DNA from: Streptomyces triculaminicus
GTDB taxonomy: Bacteria > Actinomycetota > Actinomycetes > Streptomycetales > Streptomycetaceae
Assembly: GCF_017349075.1 (NCBI RefSeq)
Contig: NZ_JAFMOF010000001.1
Span: 1,922,001 to 1,986,000, forward strand
DNA: 64,000 bases
Reading direction: 5' to 3'
In this document: positions 27,618-35,280 of the stretch, in pieces
Layout of the letters: every line of letters begins with the position of its first letter
How positions within the stretch are numbered: position 1 is the stretch's first letter
Made by a program: the position numbers and the translations under genes
The notes under the pieces: model-generated
Database searches by the model: none
Told to the model about the DNA's origin: nothing
Seen by the model: the letters and a program-made list of their open reading frames with translations, nothing else

Positions 27618-29701
27618 TCAGGCGTCCTCGCCCTCCAGGTCCTTCACCGTGACCGTCAGGTCGTTGGTGACCGTGAAGTACGGGCGCAGCCGCACCGCGC
27701 CACGCGTCGCGGCCGGGAAGGTGTCGATGCCCTTGCGGTCGGCGAAGTCGCCGGAGATGCGGCCGAGGCGCACCAGCGCGGCGCCGGCCGACGGGCGCAC
27801 GTACAGGTCCCACAGGTCCTGCTCCGCGCCGATGCGCCGGGTCATCGGCTCGTAGGGCAGGAGGGCGGTGGCGTTCTCGACGGCCGCGCGGACGTCGTCC
27901 ACCGAGCCGTCGGCGCCGCGCAGCCGGGCGACGAGCTCGGCGCCCTCGCCGAGGCGCGCGTCGCCCATCGCCTCGAGCGTGACCATGATCCCGTCCTCGC
28001 CCACCCGCACTTCGGCGGCCTCGACGTGCTGGGTGCGCAGCCAGGTGCGCACCGCCAGGAAGCCGTCGCTCGTCTCGTACGGCACCCAGGCCGAGGCGCC
28101 CTCGGCGGTCTGCCGCGGGGGCAGGGTCAGCAGCGCCTTCTGCTCGACGAGCGCGGCCGTCAGCCGGCGGCGCGACTTGTCGCCGGAGCGTTCCACATAG
28201 CTGTCCCAGCGCCCCTCGGGCAGGGTGTGGGCGTCGCGCTCGACGCGGGCCTCGACCCACTGGCCCGGCTCGGGGCGCTGCTTGGGCAGCGCGGCCCGGA
28301 CCGCCTCCTTGCCCTTGCTGCCCCGGTGCCGGAGCAGGACGTGGGTGTCGGCCGCGGTCAGCTGCTCGGCGCGCAGGCGGACGAGAAGGGAGCCGTCGGC
28401 GTCGACCGCGCAGCGCGCGTCGGGGTGGGCGGTGTCGCCCTGGGCGGCCGGCGCCGGGGCGACGGGGCCGCGCTCCTTGCGGCCGCCGCCGAACAGGCCG
28501 CGCAGCAGCCCGCCCTTCTTCGCCTTGCCCGGCGCGGTGCTGCCGGGGCGCAGCTCCTCGAAGAGCTGCTCGTAGCGCTGGGCGATGGCGGACGGTTCGT
28601 AGCGGTGCGCGGCGGTGCGGGCGGCCGCGCCCAGGCGGGCACGCAGTTCGGCGTCGCCGGTCAGCCTCAGCAGGGCGTCGGCGTAGGCGTCGACGGCGTC
28701 GGAGTCGTCGAGCGGGACGAGCACGCCGTCGGTGCCGTCGGTGAGGATCTCGCGCGGGCCGTAGGGGCAGTCGGTGGCGATCACCGGCAGGCCCGCGTGC
28801 ATGGCCTCGACGATGGTCATGCCGAAGGACTCGGCGTCGGAGGCGACGGCGGCGACGGCTCCCTTGGACCATTCGGTCTCGATGGGCGAGCGGGCGCCCA
28901 TCAGCGTGACGCGCTCGTACAGGCCCAGCTCCTCGATCTGCTTGCGCAGCTTGGCCTTGGCGGGGCCGCGTCCGTAGATGCGCAGGTTCCAGTCGGGGCG
29001 GTCGGCGGCGACCTTGGCGAAGGCGGCGATGAGGCGGTCGTAGCGCTTGACGCCGACGAGGCGGCCGGCGGACACGATCGTCTTCGAGGTGCCGTCGGAG
29101 GGGCGGCGGCCGGGGCGGGGACGGCGTTGGGGATGGAGAGGATGCGCGCGTGGGCGTCGGGCAGGGCCTCGCGGTAGTGCCCGGCGTCGGCCTCGGAGAC
29201 GGTGGCGAAGGCGTCGAGGGCGGCGATCGCCGGGTCCATCACGGCGTGCAGCTCGGCGACGTGCGCCTCGTGGGTGAGGTGCTCCTGGCCCAGGCGCAGG
29301 TAGGGGCGGTCGGCGGCGTACTTCGCGAGGTAGCCGATGAGCTTGGGGCGGGTGGCGATGACGACGTCGGCGTCGGTGGCGGCGAGGTGGTCGGCGACCC
29401 GCCGGTCGGTGAGGGCGGTGGCGGCCATGCGGCCGTTGTCGATGCGCTCGTCGCGGAAGATCTCGCTGGGGCGCTGGTTGAGGGGGTCCGTGTACTCGTC
29501 GCCCTCGGTGCCCTCGCGCAGGTCGACCAGCGGCACCAGGCGCACCCGGGGGTCGATGGTGAGCTCCGGCTCGTCGGCGGGCCGGTTGACGCTGATGATG
29601 CTCACTTCGTGCCGGTCGGCGAGGGCGGCGGCCAGGTTGACGGTCGAGCGGATGGTGCCGCCGATGCCATACGCGTTGTGCAGCAGGAATTCGATCTTCA
29701 T
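27618..29701 (-). pseudogene. Glycosyltransferase family 4 protein with C-terminal extension, frameshifted
   Basis: Restored length is 694 residues. N-terminal GT-B domain: KIEFLLHNAYGIGGTIR, VIATRPKLIGYLAKYAA, FATVSEADAGHYR. C-terminal GT-B: IVSAGRLVGVKRYDRLIAAF, LMGARSPIETEWSK, SDAESFGMTIVEAMHAGLP (E-x7-E retaining motif), CPYGPREILTDG. A further 270-residue beta-rich domain follows, as in actinobacterial teichoic or exopolysaccharide transferases of about 700 residues. The two GT-B halves lie in different frames. Adding one base to the four-G run at 29100-29103 joins SIPNAVPAPAAAPSDGTSK smoothly. As read, the product stops early; this is either a sequencing indel or a genuine inactivation. 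ATG 29701 begins MKIEF. Confidence 0.8.
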
Positions 29702-29822
29702 CGGGCCCTCGTTCAAGTGCGCGTTCAAGGCGCGGCGCGCGGGCGCGCACACCGCCGGGGTGGGCCGTACGGGTGCGCCGCGCGCGCCGCAGGCTTCATC
29801 CCCGGAGGTTAGGCCCTTCGGC

Positions 29823-31469
29823 TCAGCGTCGCACGCGAGTGGCCAAAGCGGAGAAATCGGCCCATGTGAGCTGCGGCGGCGCCGGATCCCACAGCTTCTG
29901 GGCGACGGCGGCCAGCGGCATCCGGATGCCGGCGGCGACCTGCTCGGGCGTCTGGGCCTCGGCCCGGTCGCACCACACGGCGAGCCGGCCGCCGGGGATC
30001 CGGTCCGCGCCGGTGGGTCCGGCCGGGACGGACACGGTGCCGCGCAGGACGGCGGGCGACCACTGGCGATAGATGCGCTCTCCGGTGGGGTAGCGGAACT
30101 GGTTGGGCTCGCCGAGCACGTAGTAGAGGTACTCGTCGTTGAGGTTGACCACCGTGCGTCCCTCGTTCAGGTACTCCTGAGGGGGACGCGCCCCGAGTTC
30201 CTTGCCCGTCCAGTACTCGACTTCGATGGTTTTGTCGGGTGTGACGACCCCGCCCCGGAAGAAGCCGTCGTTCCAGGCCTTGGGCGTCTTGCCCAGGGCG
30301 CGCACGACGGCGGCCCGGTCGTTGAGCCAGCCCGTGGCCAGGTCCTGCACCAGGGCCCGGGGGCCGTACTTCTGCCGGGCCAGCTCCGCCAGCCGCGGGT
30401 AGGCGACCTGCGGGTTCTTCGCCGTCAGCGCGCGGTACTCGTCGGAGCCCAGGTGGAAGTACGGGCCGGGGAAGAGGGGAGCGAACTCGCGCAGCAGGTC
30501 GTCGACGACGCGGGCGGCCTCGGGGTTGGCGACGTCGACCGCGCCCCGGGCCACGGTTCCGGCGGCGTCGCGCAGCTGGAGCGCGGGGTGGGCGGTCATG
30601 ACGGCGCCGAGGTGGCCGGGCGAGTCGATCTCGGGGACGACGGTGATGTGCAGGGCGCTGGCGAGGGCGACGATCCGGCGGAGCTCGGCCTTGGTGAGGT
30701 GCTGGGGCGAGACGACCTCGGGATGCGAGGCGGACTCGATGCGGAAGCCCTGGTCGTCGGAGAAGTGCAGGGCCAGCTGGTTGAGCTTGAGGTCGGCCAT
30801 CTCGCGCAGCCGGGCCTCGATCCAGCCGGCGGAGAAGTGCTTGCGGGCGATGTCGAGGTTGAGGCCGCGCTGGGGCCGGTCGGGCCCGTCGCGCAGGACG
30901 CCCTCGGGCAGGCCGCCGGCGGTGCGGACGGCCTGGACGACGGTGCGGGTGCCGTAGAACAGGCCCGCCTCGTCGGGCGCGGTGATCGTCGCCTTGCGGC
31001 CCTGGACGGTCAGCTCGTAGGACTCGGGGCCGCCGCTCTGCCCGGCGCGCAGGCCCAGCTCCACGTCACCGGGCCGGGCGGGCCCGGGGCCGGTGGGCAG
31101 CCTGAGGTCCTCGGCGAGCCGGCGGGCCTCGTCGGCCAGCGGCCCGCCGGGGTCGGCGACGACGCGGGCGCCGGCGGCGGGCCGCCAGCCGGGGCCGGTG
31201 CGCTGGTTGTAGGTGCGTACCGAGGGGACGGTGGCGGGCTTGCCCGGCCGCACGGGCGGGGGCGCGAAGACGGCGGGGGCGGAGGAGGGGGCGGCCGGGG
31301 AGGAGTCCGAGGCCCGGGCCGAGCGCGAGTCGTCGTCGCTGGGGCGATCGGCGGAGCCGTCCCGTGGACAGCCCATCAGGGACAAAGTGACCACCATGGC
31401 ACAAGTGGCCACAACGCCCCGGATGGCGGAAGCGCGAGGGGTCCTTGCCGGCCGTTCCGTCCGTCCCAT
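29823..31469 (-). CDS. Glycoside hydrolase family 20 beta-N-acetylhexosaminidase, lipoprotein
   Basis: 548 residues. A type II signal with lipobox LMGC (C34) anchors it on the outer face of the membrane, followed by a Ser/Ala/Pro-rich spacer to about 75. GH20b domain near 95-195, then the GH20 barrel: RGLNLDIARKHFSAGWI, HFSDDQGFRIES, PEIDSPGHLGAV. The catalytic Asp-Glu pair D343-E344 is in FHLGSDEY, where the usual second Gly of HxGGDE is Ser. It would release GlcNAc from chitin- or peptidoglycan-derived oligosaccharides. ATG 31469 is preceded by AGGAGG at ideal spacing. Confidence 0.92.
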   Translation of the reverse strand: MGRTERPARTPRASAIRGVVATCAMVVTLSLMGCPRDGSADRPSDDDSRSARASDSSPAAPSSAPAVFAPPPVRPGKPATVPSVRTYNQRTGPGWRPAAGARVVADPGGPLADEARRLAEDLRLPTGPGPARPGDVELGLRAGQSGGPESYELTVQGRKATITAPDEAGLFYGTRTVVQAVRTAGGLPEGVLRDGPDRPQRGLNLDIARKHFSAGWIEARLREMADLKLNQLALHFSDDQGFRIESASHPEVVSPQHLTKAELRRIVALASALHITVVPEIDSPGHLGAVMTAHPALQLRDAAGTVARGAVDVANPEAARVVDDLLREFAPLFPGPYFHLGSDEYRALTAKNPQVAYPRLAELARQKYGPRALVQDLATGWLNDRAAVVRALGKTPKAWNDGFFRGGVVTPDKTIEVEYWTGKELGARPPQEYLNEGRTVVNLNDEYLYYVLGEPNQFRYPTGERIYRQWSPAVLRGTVSVPAGPTGADRIPGGRLAVWCDRAEAQTPEQVAAGIRMPLAAVAQKLWDPAPPQLTWADFSALATRVRR

Positions 31470-31485
31470 GGAGTAAACCTCCTCA

Positions 31486-31505
31486 TAGATCCTAAAAGGG
31501 ATCTA
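31486..31505 (-). promoter_or_regulatory. Inverted repeat in the GH20 leader
   Basis: TAGATCC (31486-31492) and GGATCTA (31499-31505) flank six A/T-rich bases, ending about 16 bases before the GH20 start codon and just upstream of its ribosome site. Such a site could be a repressor operator or a leader hairpin. It does not match the DasR site consensus (TGGTCTAGACCA core). Confidence 0.4.
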
Positions 31506-31667
31506 TATGGCGAAGATATGGCTTTTCTCCGTATCTACCCCAATAGGCATCCAGACACGCCGGGAGGTATCGGACAAGGTTCCCGCAGGTCGCCGTAGGT
31601 CCTAGGCCGTACGTGCCTGTTTGATCACACCTGCCCACCCCGGGGGACCGAAGCGACAAGGCGTCGC

Positions 31668-31673
31668 TACGAT
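31668..31673 (+). promoter_or_regulatory. Possible -10 element of the sdh operon
   Basis: TACGAT 86 bases before the sdhC start fits a Streptomyces principal-sigma -10 (TANNNT). The -35 region (GGACCG, 17 bases upstream) is poor, so this is tentative. The rest of the 31506-31758 spacer shows no gene. Confidence 0.3.
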
Positions 31674-31758
31674 GGCCAGGGCCGGTGGACCGTACCCGGC
31701 CGGGCCCGACCGACAGTGAAGCCGGCAGGCCCCAATCCCCGCTCCCGGAGGGTTTTCC

Positions 31759-32139
31759 GTGCCGGCTGGAACGCTGTACCGCGGCCGGGAAGGCATGTGG
31801 TCCTGGGTGGCTCATCGAGTCACCGGCGTCCTCATTTTCTTCTTCCTGTTCGTTCACGTCCTCGACACCGCTCTCGTCCGCGTCTCCCCCGAGGCGTACG
31901 ACAACGTGGTCGCGACGTACAAGACGCCCATCGTCAACGTGATGGAGTACGGCCTCGTGGCCGCCATCCTCTTCCACGCTCTCAACGGCCTCCGGGTCAT
32001 CGCCGTGGACTTCTGGTCCAAGGGACCGCGCTACCAGAAGCAGATGCTCTGGTCCGTGGTCGCGGTCTGGGCCCTCCTGATGGCAGGCGCCTTCTACCCC
32101 GTGCTCCAGCACACGCTGCGCACGCTGTTCGGGAGCTGA
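31759..32139 (+). CDS. sdhC: Succinate dehydrogenase, cytochrome b556 subunit
   Basis: 126 residues, three membrane helices. GREGMWSWVAHRVTGVLIFF carries the conserved Ser/Arg quinone-site region. LVAAILFHALNGLRVI contains the conserved His used as haem ligand in the family. It anchors complex II in the cytoplasmic membrane. GTG 31759 has GGAGGG 6 bases upstream. First gene of sdhCDAB, with 8 bases between its stop and the next start. Confidence 0.95.
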   Translation: MPAGTLYRGREGMWSWVAHRVTGVLIFFFLFVHVLDTALVRVSPEAYDNVVATYKTPIVNVMEYGLVAAILFHALNGLRVIAVDFWSKGPRYQKQMLWSVVAVWALLMAGAFYPVLQHTLRTLFGS

Positions 32140-32147
32140 GTCGCAAG

Positions 32148-32624
32148 ATGTCCGCTGAAACCACCCCCGCCGTGAGCGGCGTCGACGACGTCACGCTCTA
32201 CGACGTCGACAACCCGGCTCCGGTCATCGAGGCGCCGCGCAAGCGCACCAAGAAGACCCCGAAGGCCACGCGCACCAACTTCGAGATGTACGGCTGGCTC
32301 TTCATGCGCCTGTCCGGCATCCTGCTGGTCGTCCTGGTCCTCGGCCACCTGCTGATCCAGCTCGTCCTCGACGGCGGCGTCAGCAAGATCGGTTTCGCCT
32401 TCGTGGCCGGCCGCTGGGCCTCGCCGTTCTGGCAGGCATGGGACCTGATCATGCTGTGGCTGGCGATGCTGCACGGCGCCAACGGCCTGCGCACGGTCAT
32501 CAACGACTACGCCGAACGTGACAACACCCGCTTCTGGCTGAAGATGCTGCTGTACACCGCCACGGTGTTCACCGTCCTGCTGGGCACGCTGGTGATCTTC
32601 ACCTTCGACCCGAACATCCGCTAG
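32148..32624 (+). CDS. sdhD: Succinate dehydrogenase, hydrophobic membrane anchor subunit
   Basis: 158 residues. A polar N-terminus of about 45 residues (with KRTKKTPKATRTN) precedes three helices; LMLWLAMLHGANGLRTVIND holds the conserved His/Asn-Gly-Leu-Arg anchor-subunit motif. With SdhC it forms the membrane domain that takes electrons to menaquinone. ATG 32148 was selected because the MSAETTPAVSG start matches the expected family N-terminus. Thirty-two bases separate it from sdhA. Confidence 0.95.
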   Translation: MSAETTPAVSGVDDVTLYDVDNPAPVIEAPRKRTKKTPKATRTNFEMYGWLFMRLSGILLVVLVLGHLLIQLVLDGGVSKIGFAFVAGRWASPFWQAWDLIMLWLAMLHGANGLRTVINDYAERDNTRFWLKMLLYTATVFTVLLGTLVIFTFDPNIR

Positions 32625-32656
32625 GCCACGGGCTGAGGGACTGAGGTAACCCACTC

Positions 32657-34411
32657 ATGAAGATTCACAAGTACGACACCGTCATCGTCGGCGCCGGTGG
32701 CGCCGGCATGCGCGCGGCCATCGAGGCGACCAAGCGCAGCCGCACCGCGGTGCTCACCAAGCTCTACCCCACCCGCTCCCACACCGGCGCCGCCCAGGGC
32801 GGCATGGCCGCCGCCCTCGCGAACGTCGAGGAGGACAACTGGGAGTGGCACACCTTCGACACGATCAAGGGTGGCGACTACCTGGTCGACCAGGACGCCG
32901 CCGAGATCCTGGCGAAGGAGGCCATCGACGCGGTCCTCGACCTCGAGAAGATGGGCCTGCCGTTCAACCGCACCCCGGACGGCACCATCGACCAGCGCCG
33001 CTTCGGCGGTCACAGCCGTAACCACGGCGAGGCCCCGGTCCGCCGGTCCTGCTACGCCGCGGACCGCACCGGCCACATGATCCTCCAGACGCTGTACCAG
33101 AACTGCGTCAAGGAGGGCGTGGAGTTCTTCAACGAGTTCTACGTCCTGGACCAGCTGATCACCGAGGTCGACGGCGTCAAGAAGTCCGCCGGTGTGGTCG
33201 CCTACGAGCTGGCCACCGGCGAGATCCACGTCTTCCAGGCGAAGTCGGTCATCTACGCCTCCGGCGGCACCGGCAAGTTCTTCAAGGTGACCTCCAACGC
33301 CCACACCCTGACCGGTGACGGCCAGGCCGCCTGCTACCGCCGTGGCCTGCCGCTGGAGGACATGGAGTTCTTCCAGTTCCACCCGACCGGCATCTGGCGC
33401 ATGGGCATCCTGCTGACGGAGGGCGCCCGCGGTGAGGGCGGCATCCTCCGCAACAAGGACGGCGAGCGCTTCATGGAGAAGTACGCGCCGGTCATGAAGG
33501 ACCTCGCCTCGCGCGACGTCGTCTCGCGCTCCATCTACACGGAGATCCGCGAGGGCCGTGGCTGCGGTCCCGAGGGCGACCACGTCTACCTCGACCTCAC
33601 CCACCTGCCGCCGGAGCAGCTGGACGCCAAGCTCCCGGACATCACCGAGTTCGCCCGGACGTACCTCGGCATCGAGCCCTACACGGACCCGATCCCGATC
33701 CAGCCCACCGCGCACTACGCCATGGGCGGCATCCCGACCAACGTCGAGGGCGAGGTGCTGTCCGACAACGACACCGTCGTCCCCGGCCTGTACGCCGCCG
33801 GCGAGGTCGCCTGCGTGTCCGTGCACGGCGCCAACCGCCTGGGCACGAACTCGCTGCTCGACATCAACGTCTTCGGCAAGCGCGCCGGCATCGCCGCCGC
33901 CGAGTACTCCGCGAAGGCCGACTTCGTCGAGCTGCCGGAGGACCCGGCCGCGCTCGTCGTCGACCAGGTCGAGCGGCTGCGCAACTCCACCGGCAGCGAG
34001 CGGGTCGCCGAGCTCCGCAAGGAGCTGCAGGAGACCATGGACGCCAACGTCATGGTCTTCCGCACCGAGCAGACCATCAAGACGGCCGTCGAGAAGATCG
34101 CCGAGCTGCGTGAGCGCTACAAGAACGTGTCCGTCCAGGACAAGGGCAAGCGCTTCAACACGGACCTGCTGGAGGCCATCGAGCTGGGCAACCTGCTCGA
34201 CCTGGCCGAGGTGATGGCCGTCTCCGCGCTCGCGCGCAAGGAGTCCCGCGGCGGTCACTACCGCGAGGACTACCCCAACCGCGACGACGTCAACTTCATG
34301 CGCCACACCATGGCGTACCGCGAGGTCGACGCGGACGGCAAGGACTCGATCCGCCTCGACTACAAGCCGGTCGTCCAGACCCGCTACCAGCCGATGGAGC
34401 GTAAGTACTGA
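32657..34411 (+). CDS. sdhA: Succinate dehydrogenase flavoprotein subunit
   Basis: 584 residues. FAD-binding VIVGAGGAGMRAA at the N-terminus; YPTRSHTGAAQGGM contains the His that carries covalent FAD; the active-site region is FGGHSRNHGEAPVRRSC, plus PTAHYAMGGIPTN and LYAAGEVACVSVHGANRLG. Full length for the bacterial subunit, about 585-590. Oxidises succinate to fumarate on the cytosolic side. The stop overlaps the sdhB ATG by one base (TGATG at 34409-34413). Confidence 0.98.
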   Translation: MKIHKYDTVIVGAGGAGMRAAIEATKRSRTAVLTKLYPTRSHTGAAQGGMAAALANVEEDNWEWHTFDTIKGGDYLVDQDAAEILAKEAIDAVLDLEKMGLPFNRTPDGTIDQRRFGGHSRNHGEAPVRRSCYAADRTGHMILQTLYQNCVKEGVEFFNEFYVLDQLITEVDGVKKSAGVVAYELATGEIHVFQAKSVIYASGGTGKFFKVTSNAHTLTGDGQAACYRRGLPLEDMEFFQFHPTGIWRMGILLTEGARGEGGILRNKDGERFMEKYAPVMKDLASRDVVSRSIYTEIREGRGCGPEGDHVYLDLTHLPPEQLDAKLPDITEFARTYLGIEPYTDPIPIQPTAHYAMGGIPTNVEGEVLSDNDTVVPGLYAAGEVACVSVHGANRLGTNSLLDINVFGKRAGIAAAEYSAKADFVELPEDPAALVVDQVERLRNSTGSERVAELRKELQETMDANVMVFRTEQTIKTAVEKIAELRERYKNVSVQDKGKRFNTDLLEAIELGNLLDLAEVMAVSALARKESRGGHYREDYPNRDDVNFMRHTMAYREVDADGKDSIRLDYKPVVQTRYQPMERKY

Positions 34412-35169
34412 TGGCTACCCCGACTCTCGAGAAGGCCGAGTCCCCGGCCGAGGTCTCGCCGTACATCACGGTCACCTTCCGCGTCCGCCGGTTCAACCCG
34501 GAGGTCTCGGCCGAGGCCACCTGGCAGGACTTCCAGGTCGAGATCGACCCCAAGGAGCGCGTCCTCGACGGTCTCCACAAGATCAAGTGGGACCTGGACG
34601 GCTCGCTGACGTTCCGTCGCTCCTGCGCGCACGGCATCTGCGGCTCCGACGCGATGCGGATCAACGGCAAGAACCGCCTCGCGTGCAAGACGCTGATCAA
34701 GGACATCAACCCCGAGAAGCCGATCACGGTCGAGCCCATCAAGGGCCTGACGGTGCTCAAGGACCTCGTGGTCGACATGGAGCCGTTCTTCCAGGCGTAC
34801 CGCGACGTCATGCCCTTCCTCATCACCAAGGGCAACGAGCCGACGCGCGAGCGTCTGCAGTCCGCCGAGGACCGCGAGCGCTTCGACGACACCACCAAGT
34901 GCATCCTGTGCGCCGCGTGCACCTCCTCGTGCCCGGTGTTCTGGAACGACGGCCAGTACTTCGGCCCGGCGGCGATCGTCAACGCGCACCGCTTCATCTT
35001 CGACTCGCGTGACGAGGCCGGAGAGCAGCGCCTGGAGATCCTCAACGACAAGGACGGCGTCTGGCGCTGCCGGACGACCTTCAACTGCACCGACGCGTGC
35101 CCGCGTGGCATCGAGGTCACGAAGGCGATCCAGGAAGTGAAGCGTGCGCTGATCACGCGCCGCTTCTGA
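34411..35169 (+). CDS. sdhB: Succinate dehydrogenase iron-sulfur subunit
   Basis: 252 residues. [2Fe-2S] domain: RRSCAHGICGSDAM and NRLACKT. [4Fe-4S]/[3Fe-4S] ligands: CILCAACTSSCPVFW and CTDACPRGIEVTKAI. Transfers electrons from SdhA to the quinone site of SdhCD. Last gene of the operon, followed 21 bases later by a strong terminator. Confidence 0.98.
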   Translation: MATPTLEKAESPAEVSPYITVTFRVRRFNPEVSAEATWQDFQVEIDPKERVLDGLHKIKWDLDGSLTFRRSCAHGICGSDAMRINGKNRLACKTLIKDINPEKPITVEPIKGLTVLKDLVVDMEPFFQAYRDVMPFLITKGNEPTRERLQSAEDRERFDDTTKCILCAACTSSCPVFWNDGQYFGPAAIVNAHRFIFDSRDEAGEQRLEILNDKDGVWRCRTTFNCTDACPRGIEVTKAIQEVKRALITRRF

Positions 35170-35190
35170 CCTGCGGTCCGCCGCGTCTTC

Positions 35191-35228
35191 CGAAAGGTCC
35201 CGTTCCCGCGAGGGAGCGGGACCTTTCG
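35191..35228 (+). terminator. Terminator of the sdhCDAB operon
   Basis: A 12-bp perfect stem, CGAAAGGTCCCG / CGGGACCTTTCG, extended by an inner TCCC/GGGA, loop GCGA, then a T-rich TTTCG tail. A canonical intrinsic terminator, which may serve both strands because the DUF4132 gene converges. Confidence 0.9.
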
Positions 35229-35230
35229 TT

Positions 35231-35280
35231 TCGTTCGGTCCAGTTCGGTCCAGTCCGGTTCCGTTCGGTTCGGTTCAGAG
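35231..35280. repeat. Five degenerate 10-bp tandem units between sdhB and the DUF4132 gene
   Basis: Units read TCGTTCGGTC, CAGTTCGGTC, CAGTCCGGTT, CCGTTCGGTT, CGGTTCAGAG. The array follows the terminator and runs into the stop codon of the minus-strand DUF4132 gene. Probably replication slippage in non-coding DNA; no hairpin of its own. Confidence 0.6.

Noticed and set aside
32621..34306. Long minus-strand frame opposite sdhA
   Set aside because: Val/Leu/Asp/Arg-rich antisense shadow of a highly conserved gene; no motif and no start signal.
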